Of a stretch of DNA of 64,000 bases, positions 1-7,943 are shown one piece after another. Every line of letters begins with the position of its first letter. Position 1 is the first letter of the stretch. The notes beneath the pieces are model-generated. The model was not told the DNA's origin. It did no database searches and saw only the letters and a list, made by a program, of their open reading frames with translations. Source of the DNA: Paenibacillus xylanexedens (GTDB lineage Bacteria > Bacillota > Bacilli > Paenibacillales > Paenibacillaceae); contig NZ_VEBF01000001.1 of the NCBI RefSeq assembly GCF_007676705.1, positions 620,001 to 684,000 on the forward strand, written 5' to 3'. A program made the translations under genes and the position numbers.

Positions 1-285
1 TCCATCTAAAGGATCAATTAACCATAACCAATCGTGCTTAGTTCCGATAAGTCCTGCCTCTTCACTGTGTATCTGATGATCTGGAAATACGTCTTGTATT
101 TGTTTGATGATGATTTCTTCACAGATATGATCTACTTCAGTAACCACATCGCCAAATTCATCTTTAGATCTCAGTTCAACAAAGTTATCAAACTTCTCTT
201 TAGAGATTAGACCTGCTTCCCGAATAATTCTTATTGCTATCTCTTTTGCGGTTTGAATAATCTTACGATCTATTACGCACCTCAT
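1..285 (-). CDS. Inositol monophosphatase-family protein (partial, C-terminus outside window)
   Basis: The first 95 codons are present, starting at ATG 285 and running off the window edge. Residues about 45-50 (GDVVTEVD) and 71-78 (QIHSEEAG), followed by the terminal WLIDPLDG, are the metal-binding motifs of the Mg-dependent inositol monophosphatase / 3'(2'),5'-bisphosphate nucleotidase superfamily (Glu of SEEAG; Asp of DPLDG). The family hydrolyses phosphate monoesters in the cytosol; the exact substrate cannot be told from this fragment. It is the last visible cassette of the array. Its start lies 26 bp downstream of the attC-like site at 311-435, and its own terminal repeat must be left of the window. 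An alternative start further upstream cannot be excluded. Confidence 0.85.
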   Translation of the reverse strand, partial: MRCVIDRKIIQTAKEIAIRIIREAGLISKEKFDNFVELRSKDEFGDVVTEVDHICEEIIIKQIQDVFPDHQIHSEEAGLIGTKHDWLWLIDPLDG

Positions 286-310
286 ATTGATATTGATTTT
301 AACTGATTTA

Positions 311-435
311 ATCTAACATTTTGTGTTCACGACCACCGGCCAATGCCTGATACGTCTGGCTAAATACATTCTCCTGCTTATAACTTCTACCAGACCGAGG
401 AGCACTAGCGACGATGCTTGAACATCTGGTTAGGC
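311..435 (-). repeat. attC-like site 1
   Basis: Outer boxes are ATCTAAC (311-317) and GTTAGGC (429-435). The inner stem is degenerate (GTTCA/TGAAC). An internal arm GTCTGG...CCAGAC is kept. The stop codon of the P-loop gene lies inside the right box. The right box matches the opening of its own cassette at site 2 except for one missing base. Confidence 0.7.
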
Positions 436-1062
436 GATGTCGTTGCCCTCCATGATTACCCTTACATACTCATCCCAATCCTTACCATCTGTATTGATTT
501 CTATTGTTGGCACTCTTGAGATTTGAGCTTGATGTCTTAATACATTTTGAATTCTTAATAATTCACTTACCGACGATCTTACTTCTTCTTCTGTTTTATA
601 GATCCATTCTTCTGGTTGTCTACTTTTAATTCTTTCTTCTACGACTTCGGGCGAGATTGTAAGCAAAATACACCTAGCGTTTAAAGACTCAAGCTGTTCT
701 TCTATTTTATTTATCTCATCCAAATCCGAATCTACAAATGCAGCTCTATGATTTAAGTGAAACCTCTCCAGAACATAAAATAGTCCCCTAGATCCTCTAG
801 ATGCAGGACCAAGTTGAATTGCCCATTCGTTAAGTTTCTTTAGCATTTCAACCCGCTCTCTAAGTAACTCAATGTGTCCTTCTCGGGTTAGACTTACATA
901 TTCTCCATGTTTATTATTCAAAATTTGAGAATAATGTTCTCCAAGAATAACTACGCTCCGTTCTGAGGATTCTTCTTGTGATTGATAACGTTTAATTGCT
1001 TTTAATACTGAAGTCTTCCCAGCATTTGAGTATCCTTCAAGAATTATTCCTCTAATATGCAT
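430..1062 (-). CDS. P-loop NTPase / kinase-like protein
   Basis: A 210-residue protein with a Walker A motif at residues 9-17 (GYSNAGKTS) after a hydrophobic beta strand (IRGIILE). A second strand with LLTISPEVVEERI at about 132-145 resembles the region before the LID of nucleoside/thymidylate kinase-fold proteins. Predicted to bind a nucleoside triphosphate and perhaps phosphorylate a small molecule; substrate unknown. The start is set by AAGGAG seven bases upstream of ATG 1062. The stop overlaps the terminal box of its cassette, the tight packing typical of cassette genes. It could instead be an ATPase without kinase activity. Confidence 0.7.
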   Translation of the reverse strand: MHIRGIILEGYSNAGKTSVLKAIKRYQSQEESSERSVVILGEHYSQILNNKHGEYVSLTREGHIELLRERVEMLKKLNEWAIQLGPASRGSRGLFYVLERFHLNHRAAFVDSDLDEINKIEEQLESLNARCILLTISPEVVEERIKSRQPEEWIYKTEEEVRSSVSELLRIQNVLRHQAQISRVPTIEINTDGKDWDEYVRVIMEGNDIA

Positions 1063-1091
1063 TTAAATCTCCTTCCACTAGCAATTATTTC

Positions 1092-1202
1092 GCCTACGTT
1101 TCTGTGTTCTTACGTTCAACGTAGTTGAATGCTTATTCTGAAGCGCTTTCATCCAGAAGACCAAGACTCCGAAGGAGCCGCAGCGTGAATATTATGTTAT
1201 CT
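1092..1202 (-). repeat. attC-like site 2
   Basis: Left box GCCTAC (one A short of consensus), right box GTTATCT at 1196-1202. CGTGAATA is present on the right, the left inner stem is diverged. The small arm GACTCC-gaa-GGAGCC and the TTCTG/CAGAA arm are kept. Confidence 0.7.
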
Positions 1203-1239
1203 GATGCTGATACTTCTTTTAAATACCCCAATACATTCT

Positions 1240-1692
1240 TTAGTTTTTTTCTTTCAAAAGATCTTCCCATTCTTCTATTGATAATTTATTGGATATATTC
1301 TTCAAGTTTTCAGGGACACTTACAAAACACATTAATTCTAAACTATTTCCATCTGGATCATTGAAGTAGACTGAAGCATTTCCCTGATTAGGCCTAACAA
1401 ATGGATCTATTGAATCTCTTTTTCCAAATGGGACAGGCTCTATTTCAATGGTTTGAAGCCATTTCACACTGTCTCGAAGATCTTCATAACTCACTCGAAA
1501 TGCTATATGCCTTAATGATGGATGATAAGAAGTTTTATGCTCTTTGCCCTGCCATAGACCGACCCAACTCTTTTCTTTTTCAATCCAGAAGAACGCTGTA
1601 TCTTCATCTCTCCAGGCCAGCTCTAATCCTAATTTAGAATAAAATTCAATAGATTGATGTAAGTTACTCACTGGTAAATGTGCTTCATACAA
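1240..1692 (-). CDS. VOC-family (glyoxalase/bleomycin resistance fold) protein
   Basis: A 150-residue protein with two beta-alpha-beta-beta-beta modules. The first begins YEAHLPVSNLHQSIEFY, the second LRHIAFRVSYEDLRD, ending in FNDPDGNSLELMCF. Candidate metal ligands are the His residues near positions 5 and 68 and the Glu in NSLEL, as in vicinal oxygen chelate enzymes. The family includes lactoylglutathione lyases, dioxygenases, fosfomycin thiol transferases and antibiotic-binding proteins; the role here is not resolvable. The first codon is TTG with AAAGGAG about 15 bases upstream, so the exact start is uncertain. Sole gene of its cassette; its flanking boxes are both GTTATCTGA. Confidence 0.8.
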   Translation of the reverse strand: MYEAHLPVSNLHQSIEFYSKLGLELAWRDEDTAFFWIEKEKSWVGLWQGKEHKTSYHPSLRHIAFRVSYEDLRDSVKWLQTIEIEPVPFGKRDSIDPFVRPNQGNASVYFNDPDGNSLELMCFVSVPENLKNISNKLSIEEWEDLLKEKN

Positions 1693-1730
1693 CCCAAGTA
1701 TTATTTTCTCCTTTCAATCTTGCTAGTTTC

Positions 1731-1828
1731 AGATAACGTTTTGTATTGGCGATGTCCCGACGGGCTTAGGGACTGGATGTGGTCACTCGCTTCTCAAGGT
1801 GATTACGATCGTTAATATATTGTTAGCC
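1731..1828 (-). repeat. attC-like site 3
   Basis: Left box AGATAAC (1731-1737), right box GTTAGCC (1822-1828). The inner stem is ATTGGCGAT against ATCGTTAAT, with two mismatches. One internal arm, GTCCC...GGGAC, is clear. The left box is the start of the VOC cassette and matches the right box of site 2. Confidence 0.7.
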
Positions 1829-1851
1829 AAATGAATTTCTGGAAGCAGCCA

Positions 1852-2565
1852 TTATACTTCATCTGCAATTCTCAGAAACTCTTCAACAAGTATATTGCTA
1901 CTATCCAAGTAACAAGCATATAGATACTCAACTAAAGCGGAGTTAATCTCACAATAGTTTAATATGGCATTCTTCATCTTAATGATTTCATCTTCCCATA
2001 CCCCTGTATCTTCTAAAACCAAAGAATATAATGCACGAATTAATCTCTTAGAGTAACCTTTAATATATCTAGTTTTCATTGAGTGATCACTAACATTAGA
2101 AAGTGAACGATGTACACGATCTACTTCCTCCTTGGTATCTGTATTTAAGTCTAAAATGAATTCTGGAGAAATTATGATCGGGGGTACTTTTTCACCAATG
2201 TCCTCCCCATGTATGCAAACACAAATGATCTTAATCCAAAAACCCCAATCATTCGGTCTACTTAATACATCATCAATCGAGCAAATGATCGTATCCATCT
2301 TAGTGACGAATGGATATTCTTCCAAAAGCCTGTCTTTAATCATTGACAATCTTTCGTAATCAATATCTTCGGGATTTGCACATACAATAGTAAAGTCTGC
2401 ATCTGACTTAAAAGGTTGAGCTGTTCCTTTTGGAATCGAGCCACACATATAAATGCTATGAATCTTACCTTTAAATTCGTTAAGTATATGATCTTTATAC
2501 TTATCAACCAAATCCTTATATTCACTTTGTATTGCAATTCTATTTATAACTTTTTCTAATATCAT
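1852..2565 (-). CDS. Nucleotidyltransferase (pol-beta/aminoglycoside adenylyltransferase-like)
   Basis: A 237-residue protein with the nucleotidyltransferase signature: Gly42-Ser43 in CGSIPKGT, then Asp55 and Asp57 in KSDADF, and a likely third acidic residue Asp91 in KMDTII. These bind two metal ions for NMP transfer. The C-terminal 120 residues are helical, as in streptomycin/spectinomycin adenylyltransferases and related uncharacterised proteins. AGGAGGAGT precedes ATG 2565. It could modify an antibiotic, a nucleotide or a protein; its cassette location fits resistance-like cargo, but that is inference. Its start box GTTAGCC equals its end box. Confidence 0.75.
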   Translation of the reverse strand: MILEKVINRIAIQSEYKDLVDKYKDHILNEFKGKIHSIYMCGSIPKGTAQPFKSDADFTIVCANPEDIDYERLSMIKDRLLEEYPFVTKMDTIICSIDDVLSRPNDWGFWIKIICVCIHGEDIGEKVPPIIISPEFILDLNTDTKEEVDRVHRSLSNVSDHSMKTRYIKGYSKRLIRALYSLVLEDTGVWEDEIIKMKNAILNYCEINSALVEYLYACYLDSSNILVEEFLRIADEV

Positions 2566-2596
2566 ATAGACTCCTCCTAAAATAAGAACTTCTTTC

Positions 2597-2752
2597 GGCT
2601 AACGTTGTTGTATTCCTGACGTTCAAGCAGCTTACCGTAGGGAACGAGTTAATAGACTTAGCTGATTGAATGTGTCGCCTTAATCAACTTCTCCGATATC
2701 CTTCTTGGCGACCGAGGAGCAAGTGCGACGGTGTATGAATGTACTGTTAGAT
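2597..2752 (-). repeat. attC-like site 4
   Basis: Left box GGCTAAC (2597-2603), right box GTTAGAT (2746-2752). The inner stem is GTATTC against TGAAT. The long arm GTCGCC...GGCGAC at about 2670-2711 is conserved. Confidence 0.7.
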
Positions 2753-2766
2753 AAAGTAACCTTGAG

Positions 2767-3546
2767 TTACCCACAAAATCTTTCTAGACTTACAGCAACA
2801 CCGTTTTCATCATTATTAACGGTTATTTCATCAGCGATTTCCTTCAATTCCCTAATCGCATTTCCCATAGCAATAGAATATCCCGCCATCTTAAAGAGGC
2901 CTACATCATTATGATCATCACCAAATACAATAACGGAATCCAATTCTACATTATATAATTCACAGAGTTTAGTAATTGCCATTTCCTTAGATGCCAGAAG
3001 AGGCATGATTTGTACTAATTTATTATTATCCGTAATTAGTATATTCACTCTACCCTCGAATTTTTCAAACAATCCAGAATTGTGATTATTGCCAGTCAGA
3101 AGTATCTTCGTAGCATCATATTGCTTTAATTCTTTTAAGGGTTTTACTATGGGGTTTGATTGTGTGTTCATTGAGCTCATATAATCAAGCTCTCTTAAAC
3201 TAAACCACTCATCCTTCACTTCAATAGTCAGTTCAATTTGAGGGTCACACTTCAAACAGTAATCAAGAATTTCTGTAGTTACATTAGCAGGGATTGATTC
3301 ATTAATTTCTATCTTGGTTTCCTTACATATCACTTGAGCTCCGTTGTAATATACAAAAGCCCCGATATCTACTAATCCTTGTGGAAGCAACCAATTAACC
3401 GCCCTGGGCGGTCGAGCTGTTGCAAATATTATTCTCATTCCTTTCTGATAACAAGATAAGATCGCATCTACGTTTCTCTTAGATACTTCTTTTTTTGAAT
3501 TTAATAATGTTCCGTCCAAGTCAAGAACTACAGTTGAATACTTCAA
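2767..3546 (-). CDS. Cof-type HAD-IIB family phosphatase
   Basis: A 259-residue haloacid dehalogenase-like hydrolase. Motif I is VLDLDGTLLNS (nucleophile Asp9, general acid Asp11). Motif IV, GDDHNDVGLF, lies near residue 212 with a large IIB cap between. The family dephosphorylates sugar phosphates, pyridoxal phosphate and similar metabolites. The open frame extends upstream through the adjacent attC-like site, but this start (TTG 3546) sits eight bases after GGGAG and gives the usual Cof length of about 260 residues. The upstream extension would be translated repeat and is rejected. Sole gene of its cassette. Confidence 0.85.
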   Translation of the reverse strand: MKYSTVVLDLDGTLLNSKKEVSKRNVDAILSCYQKGMRIIFATARPPRAVNWLLPQGLVDIGAFVYYNGAQVICKETKIEINESIPANVTTEILDYCLKCDPQIELTIEVKDEWFSLRELDYMSSMNTQSNPIVKPLKELKQYDATKILLTGNNHNSGLFEKFEGRVNILITDNNKLVQIMPLLASKEMAITKLCELYNVELDSVIVFGDDHNDVGLFKMAGYSIAMGNAIRELKEIADEITVNNDENGVAVSLERFCG

Positions 3547-3592
3547 TGAATCAACTCCCAATATAAACTTCTTCGTTATTTTATCTACCGTT

Positions 3593-3737
3593 GTTGTATT
3601 CACGAACCCGAGAGACTTAATGGAGCGACTGGGTCGAAGACTTATCCTCACAGGAGTTGTCTGCTGGATACCACTTCCTCGACCCCCCACTGGCAGACCA
3701 AGAGGCGTAGCCCCGCAGCGTGAATACGGTGTTGGCA
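3593..3737 (-). repeat. attC-like site 5
   Basis: Left box ATCTACC (one mismatch), right box GTTGGCA (3731-3737). The perfect inner stem is GTATTCACG/CGTGAATAC. The arm GTCTGC...GCAGAC is kept. The reading frame of the HAD gene runs open through this site. Confidence 0.75.
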
Positions 3738-3783
3738 AGATTTTAGGGTCTTCTTCGAGCTACTTTCAATGAATTTATCACTT

Positions 3784-4410
3784 TCAATGTGCTTGGTTCA
3801 TTAAGATTGAGATATATTCTTCATCTTTAAGCCTTGTCACCTTACATTTCTCATTGCATTCAAATTCTACTATTCTCTCTTCGATTGTTTTATTAGTACT
3901 ATCTTTAAATATGTCCTCTCTATCATAGTGAGGAAAAATAAGCTTGTCTGTTACACCTAATGCCTTAAAATCCGTTAAATTCATTGTGTTCATCTGTGGA
4001 GTAAAGAAATCGACAATGTTAATATTCGGCCCCAGTAATAACGTTCCTGCACTTACTCCAACTATAATTACATTCTGTGCGGCCAGTGTTCTGATAATTT
4101 CATCAGCACCACTTTTCTTAGCGTAATACAATAGTGTAAATGGATTTCCACCATTAATATATATAACATCTCTATGTAAGAGAATTTGCGGGTCATCAAA
4201 TTCAATATCTACAAAATTGATATGCTGAAATCCCATATCCTTAAACTCTTGCATTGCTCTTTGTGCATATCTATTAGTTTCTTTTCTAGGGGATGCTGTT
4301 GTAATAATTGAGACTTTTAATTGAGAAATATCTCCATCAATAAAATCCAGAAATTGATTTTTAATATCATCAGTATAAAAACCACAAGAAGTTAATAACA
4401 AGCTACTCAT
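3784..4410 (-). CDS. Peptidase S51 / class I glutamine amidotransferase-like hydrolase
   Basis: A 208-residue protein with INGGNPFTLL (about 87-96) and the nucleophile elbow GVSAGT (about residue 119-124), the pattern of peptidase E (alpha-aspartyl dipeptidase) and related cytosolic serine hydrolases. The beta strand LLLTSCG at the N-terminus is also family-like. The start is taken at ATG 4410, five bases after GGTGA; an in-frame GTG three codons upstream is possible. Predicted soluble. It may cleave dipeptides or act on an unknown ester or amide. Its cassette boxes GTTAGCA/GTTGGCA differ by one base. Confidence 0.75.
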   Translation of the reverse strand: MSSLLLTSCGFYTDDIKNQFLDFIDGDISQLKVSIITTASPRKETNRYAQRAMQEFKDMGFQHINFVDIEFDDPQILLHRDVIYINGGNPFTLLYYAKKSGADEIIRTLAAQNVIIVGVSAGTLLLGPNINIVDFFTPQMNTMNLTDFKALGVTDKLIFPHYDREDIFKDSTNKTIEERIVEFECNEKCKVTRLKDEEYISILMNQAH

Positions 4411-4478
4411 TGAAATCACCGTCCTTAACTAATAGTTTATCTAATCATTATAATTTAATTAAGCATTCCCCTGATTTC

Positions 4479-4632
4479 TGCTAACGTTCCTTTATTCACG
4501 ACATCGATCCCCCTTAGATAGCTCTTATCTTAGGGAGATCGATGTGTCCGTTGAATTAGCCTCTCTGCCAATACCCTCTAGCGGACCAAATAGCGGCGAT
4601 AGCCGATCCGCAACGTGAATATAATGTTATAA
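4479..4632 (-). repeat. attC-like site 6
   Basis: Left box TGCTAAC, right box GTTATAA (4626-4632), with the inner stem TATTCACG/CGTGAATA. A long first arm, ACATCGATC...GATCGATGT, carries CTTAGATA/TATCTTAG inside it, and the second arm is GTCCG...CGGAC. The segment CTTAGATAGCTCTTATCTTA also occurs in site 12. Confidence 0.8.
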
Positions 4633-4683
4633 GATGTTGCTCCTTCCCCGAATTAATCTTCATACTTGATTAAAATGATTTTC

Positions 4684-5160
4684 TTATCTTTTATAATGAT
4701 TATCGATTTTTTCAATGAGTTTAAAGTACAATTTCATTAGTTTTTCATTATGTTCTTTCTGAACCTCTTCATAAAAGTTACAGAGAGCAATAATCCCATC
4801 AATTTCTCTAACTATAACTTTGATATCTTGATCTATTAAATGAAAATCTTCGAATAATAGGGGTCTTACTTTCTCATGATAATTATTAAAATCAAATTCC
4901 TCTGGATATGAAGTAACAATCATAACTTCTCCATCTACTTTAAGAATTTTATTATAAATTTTCAGCTTATCTATATACTCTTTTCTGTTAACTTCCTTTT
5001 CTAGCTTTTCCCTTTCCCATTCAATTTGTTTTTGAAACTTACTATTATCATTTTTTTGATTGTTTTTGCTAATCATATACGCACCATAAAAAGTCAGTGC
5101 TGAAGCAGAAATTGTTGCTAAAGCCGTAATTGCATTTCCTAGCCACTGTGCATCTGCCAT
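4684..5160 (-). CDS. Small membrane-anchored coiled-coil protein, unknown function
   Basis: A 158-residue protein. Residues about 7-31 (GNAITALATISASALTFYGA and following) form one membrane segment. This is followed by a highly charged helical stretch rich in Lys/Glu (residues 35-65), probably a coiled coil, and a cytosolic-looking C-terminal half. The start at ATG 5160 follows AAAGGAG by six bases; the longer upstream frame runs into the repeat. Not recognised as a named family. The plan (short N-terminal anchor, charged helix, small C-terminal domain) is shared with the next cassette at 5,314-5,697, suggesting a similar type of membrane-associated accessory protein, though sequence similarity between them is not evident by eye. 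Confidence 0.65.
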   Translation of the reverse strand: MADAQWLGNAITALATISASALTFYGAYMISKNNQKNDNSKFQKQIEWEREKLEKEVNRKEYIDKLKIYNKILKVDGEVMIVTSYPEEFDFNNYHEKVRPLLFEDFHLIDQDIKVIVREIDGIIALCNFYEEVQKEHNEKLMKLYFKLIEKIDNHYKR

Positions 5161-5200
5161 GGTATCTCCTTTTAATTCGATATATCTTTTGCGCAATTTC

Positions 5201-5278
5201 TTATAACGTTCCTGTATTCACGACCCAGTGCATGCCGGACCAAGGACGAATGTCCACAGCGTGAATATATTGTTATCT
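5201..5278 (-). repeat. attC-like site 7 (shortest)
   Basis: Only 78 bp. Left box TTATAAC, right box GTTATCT (5272-5278), with the inner stem GTATTCACG/CGTGAATAT. The two upper arms have collapsed into one (CCAGTGCATGCCGG), and the third arm GGAC-gaat-GTCC is intact. Both boxes match the far ends of their cassettes over 8-9 bases. Confidence 0.85.
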
Positions 5279-5313
5279 GTTGTTCGTGCTTTATCGCCTC
5301 ATGGTTTAGTCTA

Positions 5314-5697
5314 TTATGTTTCTTTTTTATGATATTCCGGTCTAAAACTATCTTTATTCTTATAATAAGCGTCAATTGTTTCTTTATTGGTTTTTAAAGT
5401 TTCTATGATATCTGTTTCAGTGATTTTCTTTTTGCTTAATAATTTTGCGATGTTTGAATAAAAAATCAAATATTCTGTAGAGGATAGCACATGAGGTTCT
5501 CTATTTTCTTCTTTAGCTTTTTGTAACTCACTATTTGCTCTAAACTCATATTCTTTATAAGCAGAGTCAAGCGTAATTTGAAGTATAGATGACTTGTAGT
5601 CATACCTTTTAGAAATAATTGAAATCACACTATTTGATACTACTGTAACTAAGGCTATACCAAGGCTTATAATACTTATTAAAATTTCTGGCTTCAT
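5314..5697 (-). CDS. Small membrane-anchored protein, unknown function
   Basis: A 127-residue protein. Residues 4-28 (ILISIISLGIALVTVVSNSV and following) form one transmembrane helix, and the remainder is a charged, mostly helical domain ending in KK-E-T. AAAGGAG lies seven bases upstream of ATG 5697. Not recognised as a named family. It is the only gene of its cassette. The cassette start box (GTTATCTG, inside site 8) and end box (site 7) are identical over eight bases. A stretch of basic residues after the anchor suggests the soluble part is cytoplasmic. Confidence 0.65.
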   Translation of the reverse strand: MKPEILISIISLGIALVTVVSNSVISIISKRYDYKSSILQITLDSAYKEYEFRANSELQKAKEENREPHVLSSTEYLIFYSNIAKLLSKKKITETDIIETLKTNKETIDAYYKNKDSFRPEYHKKET

Positions 5698-5735
5698 GTT
5701 TTCTCCTTTTGTTAAATTTGATTTTTACGAATTGC

Positions 5736-5850
5736 AGATAACGTTCTGTATTCACGAGCCCGAGAAGGGTTGTCTGCTGAAATTCCTCTCCGAAATCCAT
5801 CTAGCAGACCAAGGCTCCACAGGAGCCACAGCGTGAATATTATGTTAGGC
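5736..5850 (-). repeat. attC-like site 8
   Basis: Left box AGATAAC, right box GTTAGGC (5844-5850), with the inner stem TATTCACG/CGTGAATA. Arms are GTCTGCT...AGCAGAC and GGCTCC-aca-GGAGCC. The two outer boxes of this repeat do not match each other, while each matches its cassette partner. Confidence 0.85.
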
Positions 5851-5864
5851 GATGCCTCAATGAA

Positions 5865-6506
5865 TTACTTAACAAAATCTTTCAAGTAGTGTTTACTTAC
5901 CTTGTTAGAAAAATCAATGAAGGTCTCTATAGTTTCTTTAATACTTATTATTATTTCTGATATGGGCAACTCTTGTTCTAATTTGATTTCATTAGACGAA
6001 AATAAAGATATTAATAAAATTGTATTTCTTACGTGCTCTGCAAACAAAAACTTTTGGTCTCTCTCATCGTAAAATATAATTTCATTACTTAACGCTTCTA
6101 ATGCTTCTGACAGTTCGTTCTTTTGAGGTTTAGAGTAATGGTACGTTATGTTTCTTGTGTTTGAAAATTTTTGTAACAGATCTGCTTTTTCACCGTTTCT
6201 AAATAGCAGTTTAAGACTCATATGCATCTGGATTAAATGCTCCGGTAAAGAATTAATATATGACCTTATTTGTACTGATTTTTCTGACTCCTCAAGATAG
6301 AAAATAGCTTCTCTTAGGGAAGAAATGAGAATTTTAAGAATAGATGGGGCTTCTGATATCAAGTCCGAAATCACATCTGAAGTTTGGAATAATTTCTTCT
6401 TTAGAAAGATTAAGTCATTATATATGACCGCTAAACCAACTACCCACTTAGCAACATCATTATCACGTGGAAATACATCTTTCATGCGGATAATACCATA
6501 CTCCAT
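5865..6506 (-). CDS. Hypothetical helical protein, AbiV/HEPN-like length, unrecognised
   Basis: A 213-residue, largely helical protein with no recognised motif. RNITYHYSKP near residue 110 loosely resembles the Rx4-6H core of HEPN domains (RNITYH), so a HEPN-fold protein is possible but not established. The start is ATG 6506, preceded by GGGG seven bases upstream. The open frame extends 36 codons further into the repeat, which is not used here. AT-rich, sole gene of its cassette. Predicted cytosolic, with no signal peptide or membrane segment. Confidence 0.6.
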   Translation of the reverse strand: MEYGIIRMKDVFPRDNDVAKWVVGLAVIYNDLIFLKKKLFQTSDVISDLISEAPSILKILISSLREAIFYLEESEKSVQIRSYINSLPEHLIQMHMSLKLLFRNGEKADLLQKFSNTRNITYHYSKPQKNELSEALEALSNEIIFYDERDQKFLFAEHVRNTILLISLFSSNEIKLEQELPISEIIISIKETIETFIDFSNKVSKHYLKDFVK

Positions 6507-6545
6507 TATGTAATCCCCTTTATTATTATCTACTATGAGCTTTTC

Positions 6546-6638
6546 GCCTAACGTTCCTGTATTCACGACCCAGCGTATGCTGGGTGTCCGACGTACACCG
6601 GACCAAGGGCTCACGACCGCAGCGTGAATATGTTAGGC
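6546..6638 (-). repeat. attC-like site 9
   Basis: Boxes GCCTAAC (6546-6552) and GTTAGGC (6632-6638) happen to be exactly complementary. The inner stem is TATTCACG/CGTGAATA. Arms are CCCAGC-gtat-GCTGGG and GTCCG...CGGAC; the third arm is degenerate. A reading frame stays open through this site. Confidence 0.88.
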
Positions 6639-6673
6639 GAAATTAACTTTTATATTTAGAGCCTTGAAATCGA

Positions 6674-7756
6674 TTATTCAGAAAATTTAATTAATTCTTG
6701 AAACTCATCTCTCATTTCTGAGTTAACTATATTTTTCAATAAGTTTTCTTTTACTAAATTACAAATTTCTTTTCGGGCTTCGTCTTCTGTTAGATCAATA
6801 GCTTGTTTTGCTAGAAGCAACATTTTGTTAGGATCTTCATCAGAAAAACGTTTATCATACGAAATCATTAGAAGAAGAGTTGCTTCAAGATCATAATTAT
6901 TTTGTTCCACTACACTTTCTAAATAGGGTATTTCTCTTGATTCATTCGGATGATATCTCATCTCAAGATCTGCCATCAACCTATTTGCATTTGATTCTAT
7001 AAAGATGTCTTCTGTTGTTTTAAGGACCTCACTTATTAAGTTTTTCGCTATCTCATAAATTTCATAAGATTCTATAAATGATAATGAATTTGAATAGAAA
7101 TAAGCTGTGTCTAAAAAAACTTTTTCTTTGAAAGGCAACTCTTTTACTTCTGGATACATTTTCAAAAGATCTATAATATTATCATAGTGTTTTTTTAGTT
7201 CTAGAATGTTGTAACTCGTCTTATTACGAAGTTCTACTATTTTTAGATAGGTAGTATCTATATCCAATTTAACACTTTTATCAGTTAGCTGTTTAATTTG
7301 AAGATCTATCGTTTTTCTTAAGTTTTGTATTAACATCTCACTATTCTTCTCAAGCTCTATTGTTTTCTCTGAATACTTTTGAGCTAAAGTTTCTACTTCT
7401 AAATCATAATTTTCGAGTCTTTTTTTGATTGATTTTTTATTTTTAGTTATTTCACTTTTCAATTCCCTTTTTAGCTTGTCCACATCTTTCATTTTAATGA
7501 ACTGAAAAACTGAAACTGAGGCTACAAGAATTGTGAAAAAAACGGTGCTAATAACCAAAATATTATATATCTTATTTATAGCATTATCAGTTGCTGCCAT
7601 TATTGCTTGGGCATCTCCATTAAACCTGTTGTAATTAATCTCTTGAGGCGCGCTAATGTTTTTTAATAAATACCAGACAACTGTTGAGACCAGTATAAAA
7701 AAGGCAACCACAAAAATTATTTCAAGTATTCTTGCTCTTTCATTTTCTTTATTCAT
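6674..7756 (-). CDS. Membrane protein with two N-terminal TM helices, coiled coil and helical-repeat domain
   Basis: A 360-residue protein. TM1 covers about residues 11-30 and TM2 about 62-84, with a short extracytoplasmic loop between. Residues 90-150 are a Lys/Glu-rich coiled coil. The C-terminal about 200 residues are helical with spacing reminiscent of TPR-like repeats (for example YFYSNSLSFIESYEIYEIAK). No catalytic motif was recognised. The start ATG 7756 follows GGAAGG by nine bases. Its cassette shows the longest box match in the array (15 bases at both ends), indicating recent or undisturbed integration. Probably a membrane-tethered scaffold or sensor; function unknown. Confidence 0.65.
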   Translation of the reverse strand: MNKENERARILEIIFVVAFFILVSTVVWYLLKNISAPQEINYNRFNGDAQAIMAATDNAINKIYNILVISTVFFTILVASVSVFQFIKMKDVDKLKRELKSEITKNKKSIKKRLENYDLEVETLAQKYSEKTIELEKNSEMLIQNLRKTIDLQIKQLTDKSVKLDIDTTYLKIVELRNKTSYNILELKKHYDNIIDLLKMYPEVKELPFKEKVFLDTAYFYSNSLSFIESYEIYEIAKNLISEVLKTTEDIFIESNANRLMADLEMRYHPNESREIPYLESVVEQNNYDLEATLLLMISYDKRFSDEDPNKMLLLAKQAIDLTEDEARKEICNLVKENLLKNIVNSEMRDEFQELIKFSE

Positions 7757-7782
7757 TTCTCTCTACCTTCCAAATTAATTTC

Positions 7783-7940
7783 GCCTAACGTTTCTGTATC
7801 TACGGCGTCCCTCCGACTTAAGACCCGACGTGGGTCTTAAGTCGGAGTAGTTTGTCCTCCTGATTCAACTTCCTTCCAACTCTCCTTCGAGCGGACCGAG
7901 GAACCGATAGGCTCCGATGTGTAGATATGATGTCAGGCGA
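7783..7940 (-). repeat. attC-like site 10
   Basis: Left box GCCTAAC, right box GTCAGGC (variant). The inner stem is diverged together on both strands (TATCTACG/TGTAGATA), a compensatory change that keeps pairing. A long first arm contains GACTTAAGACCC/GGGTCTTAAGTC. Confidence 0.8.
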
Positions 7941-7943
7941 TGT

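Noticed and set aside
3547-3738. 64-codon N-terminal extension of the HAD phosphatase
   Set aside because: It translates the attC-like repeat; the TTG at 3546 has a ribosome site and gives the usual family length.
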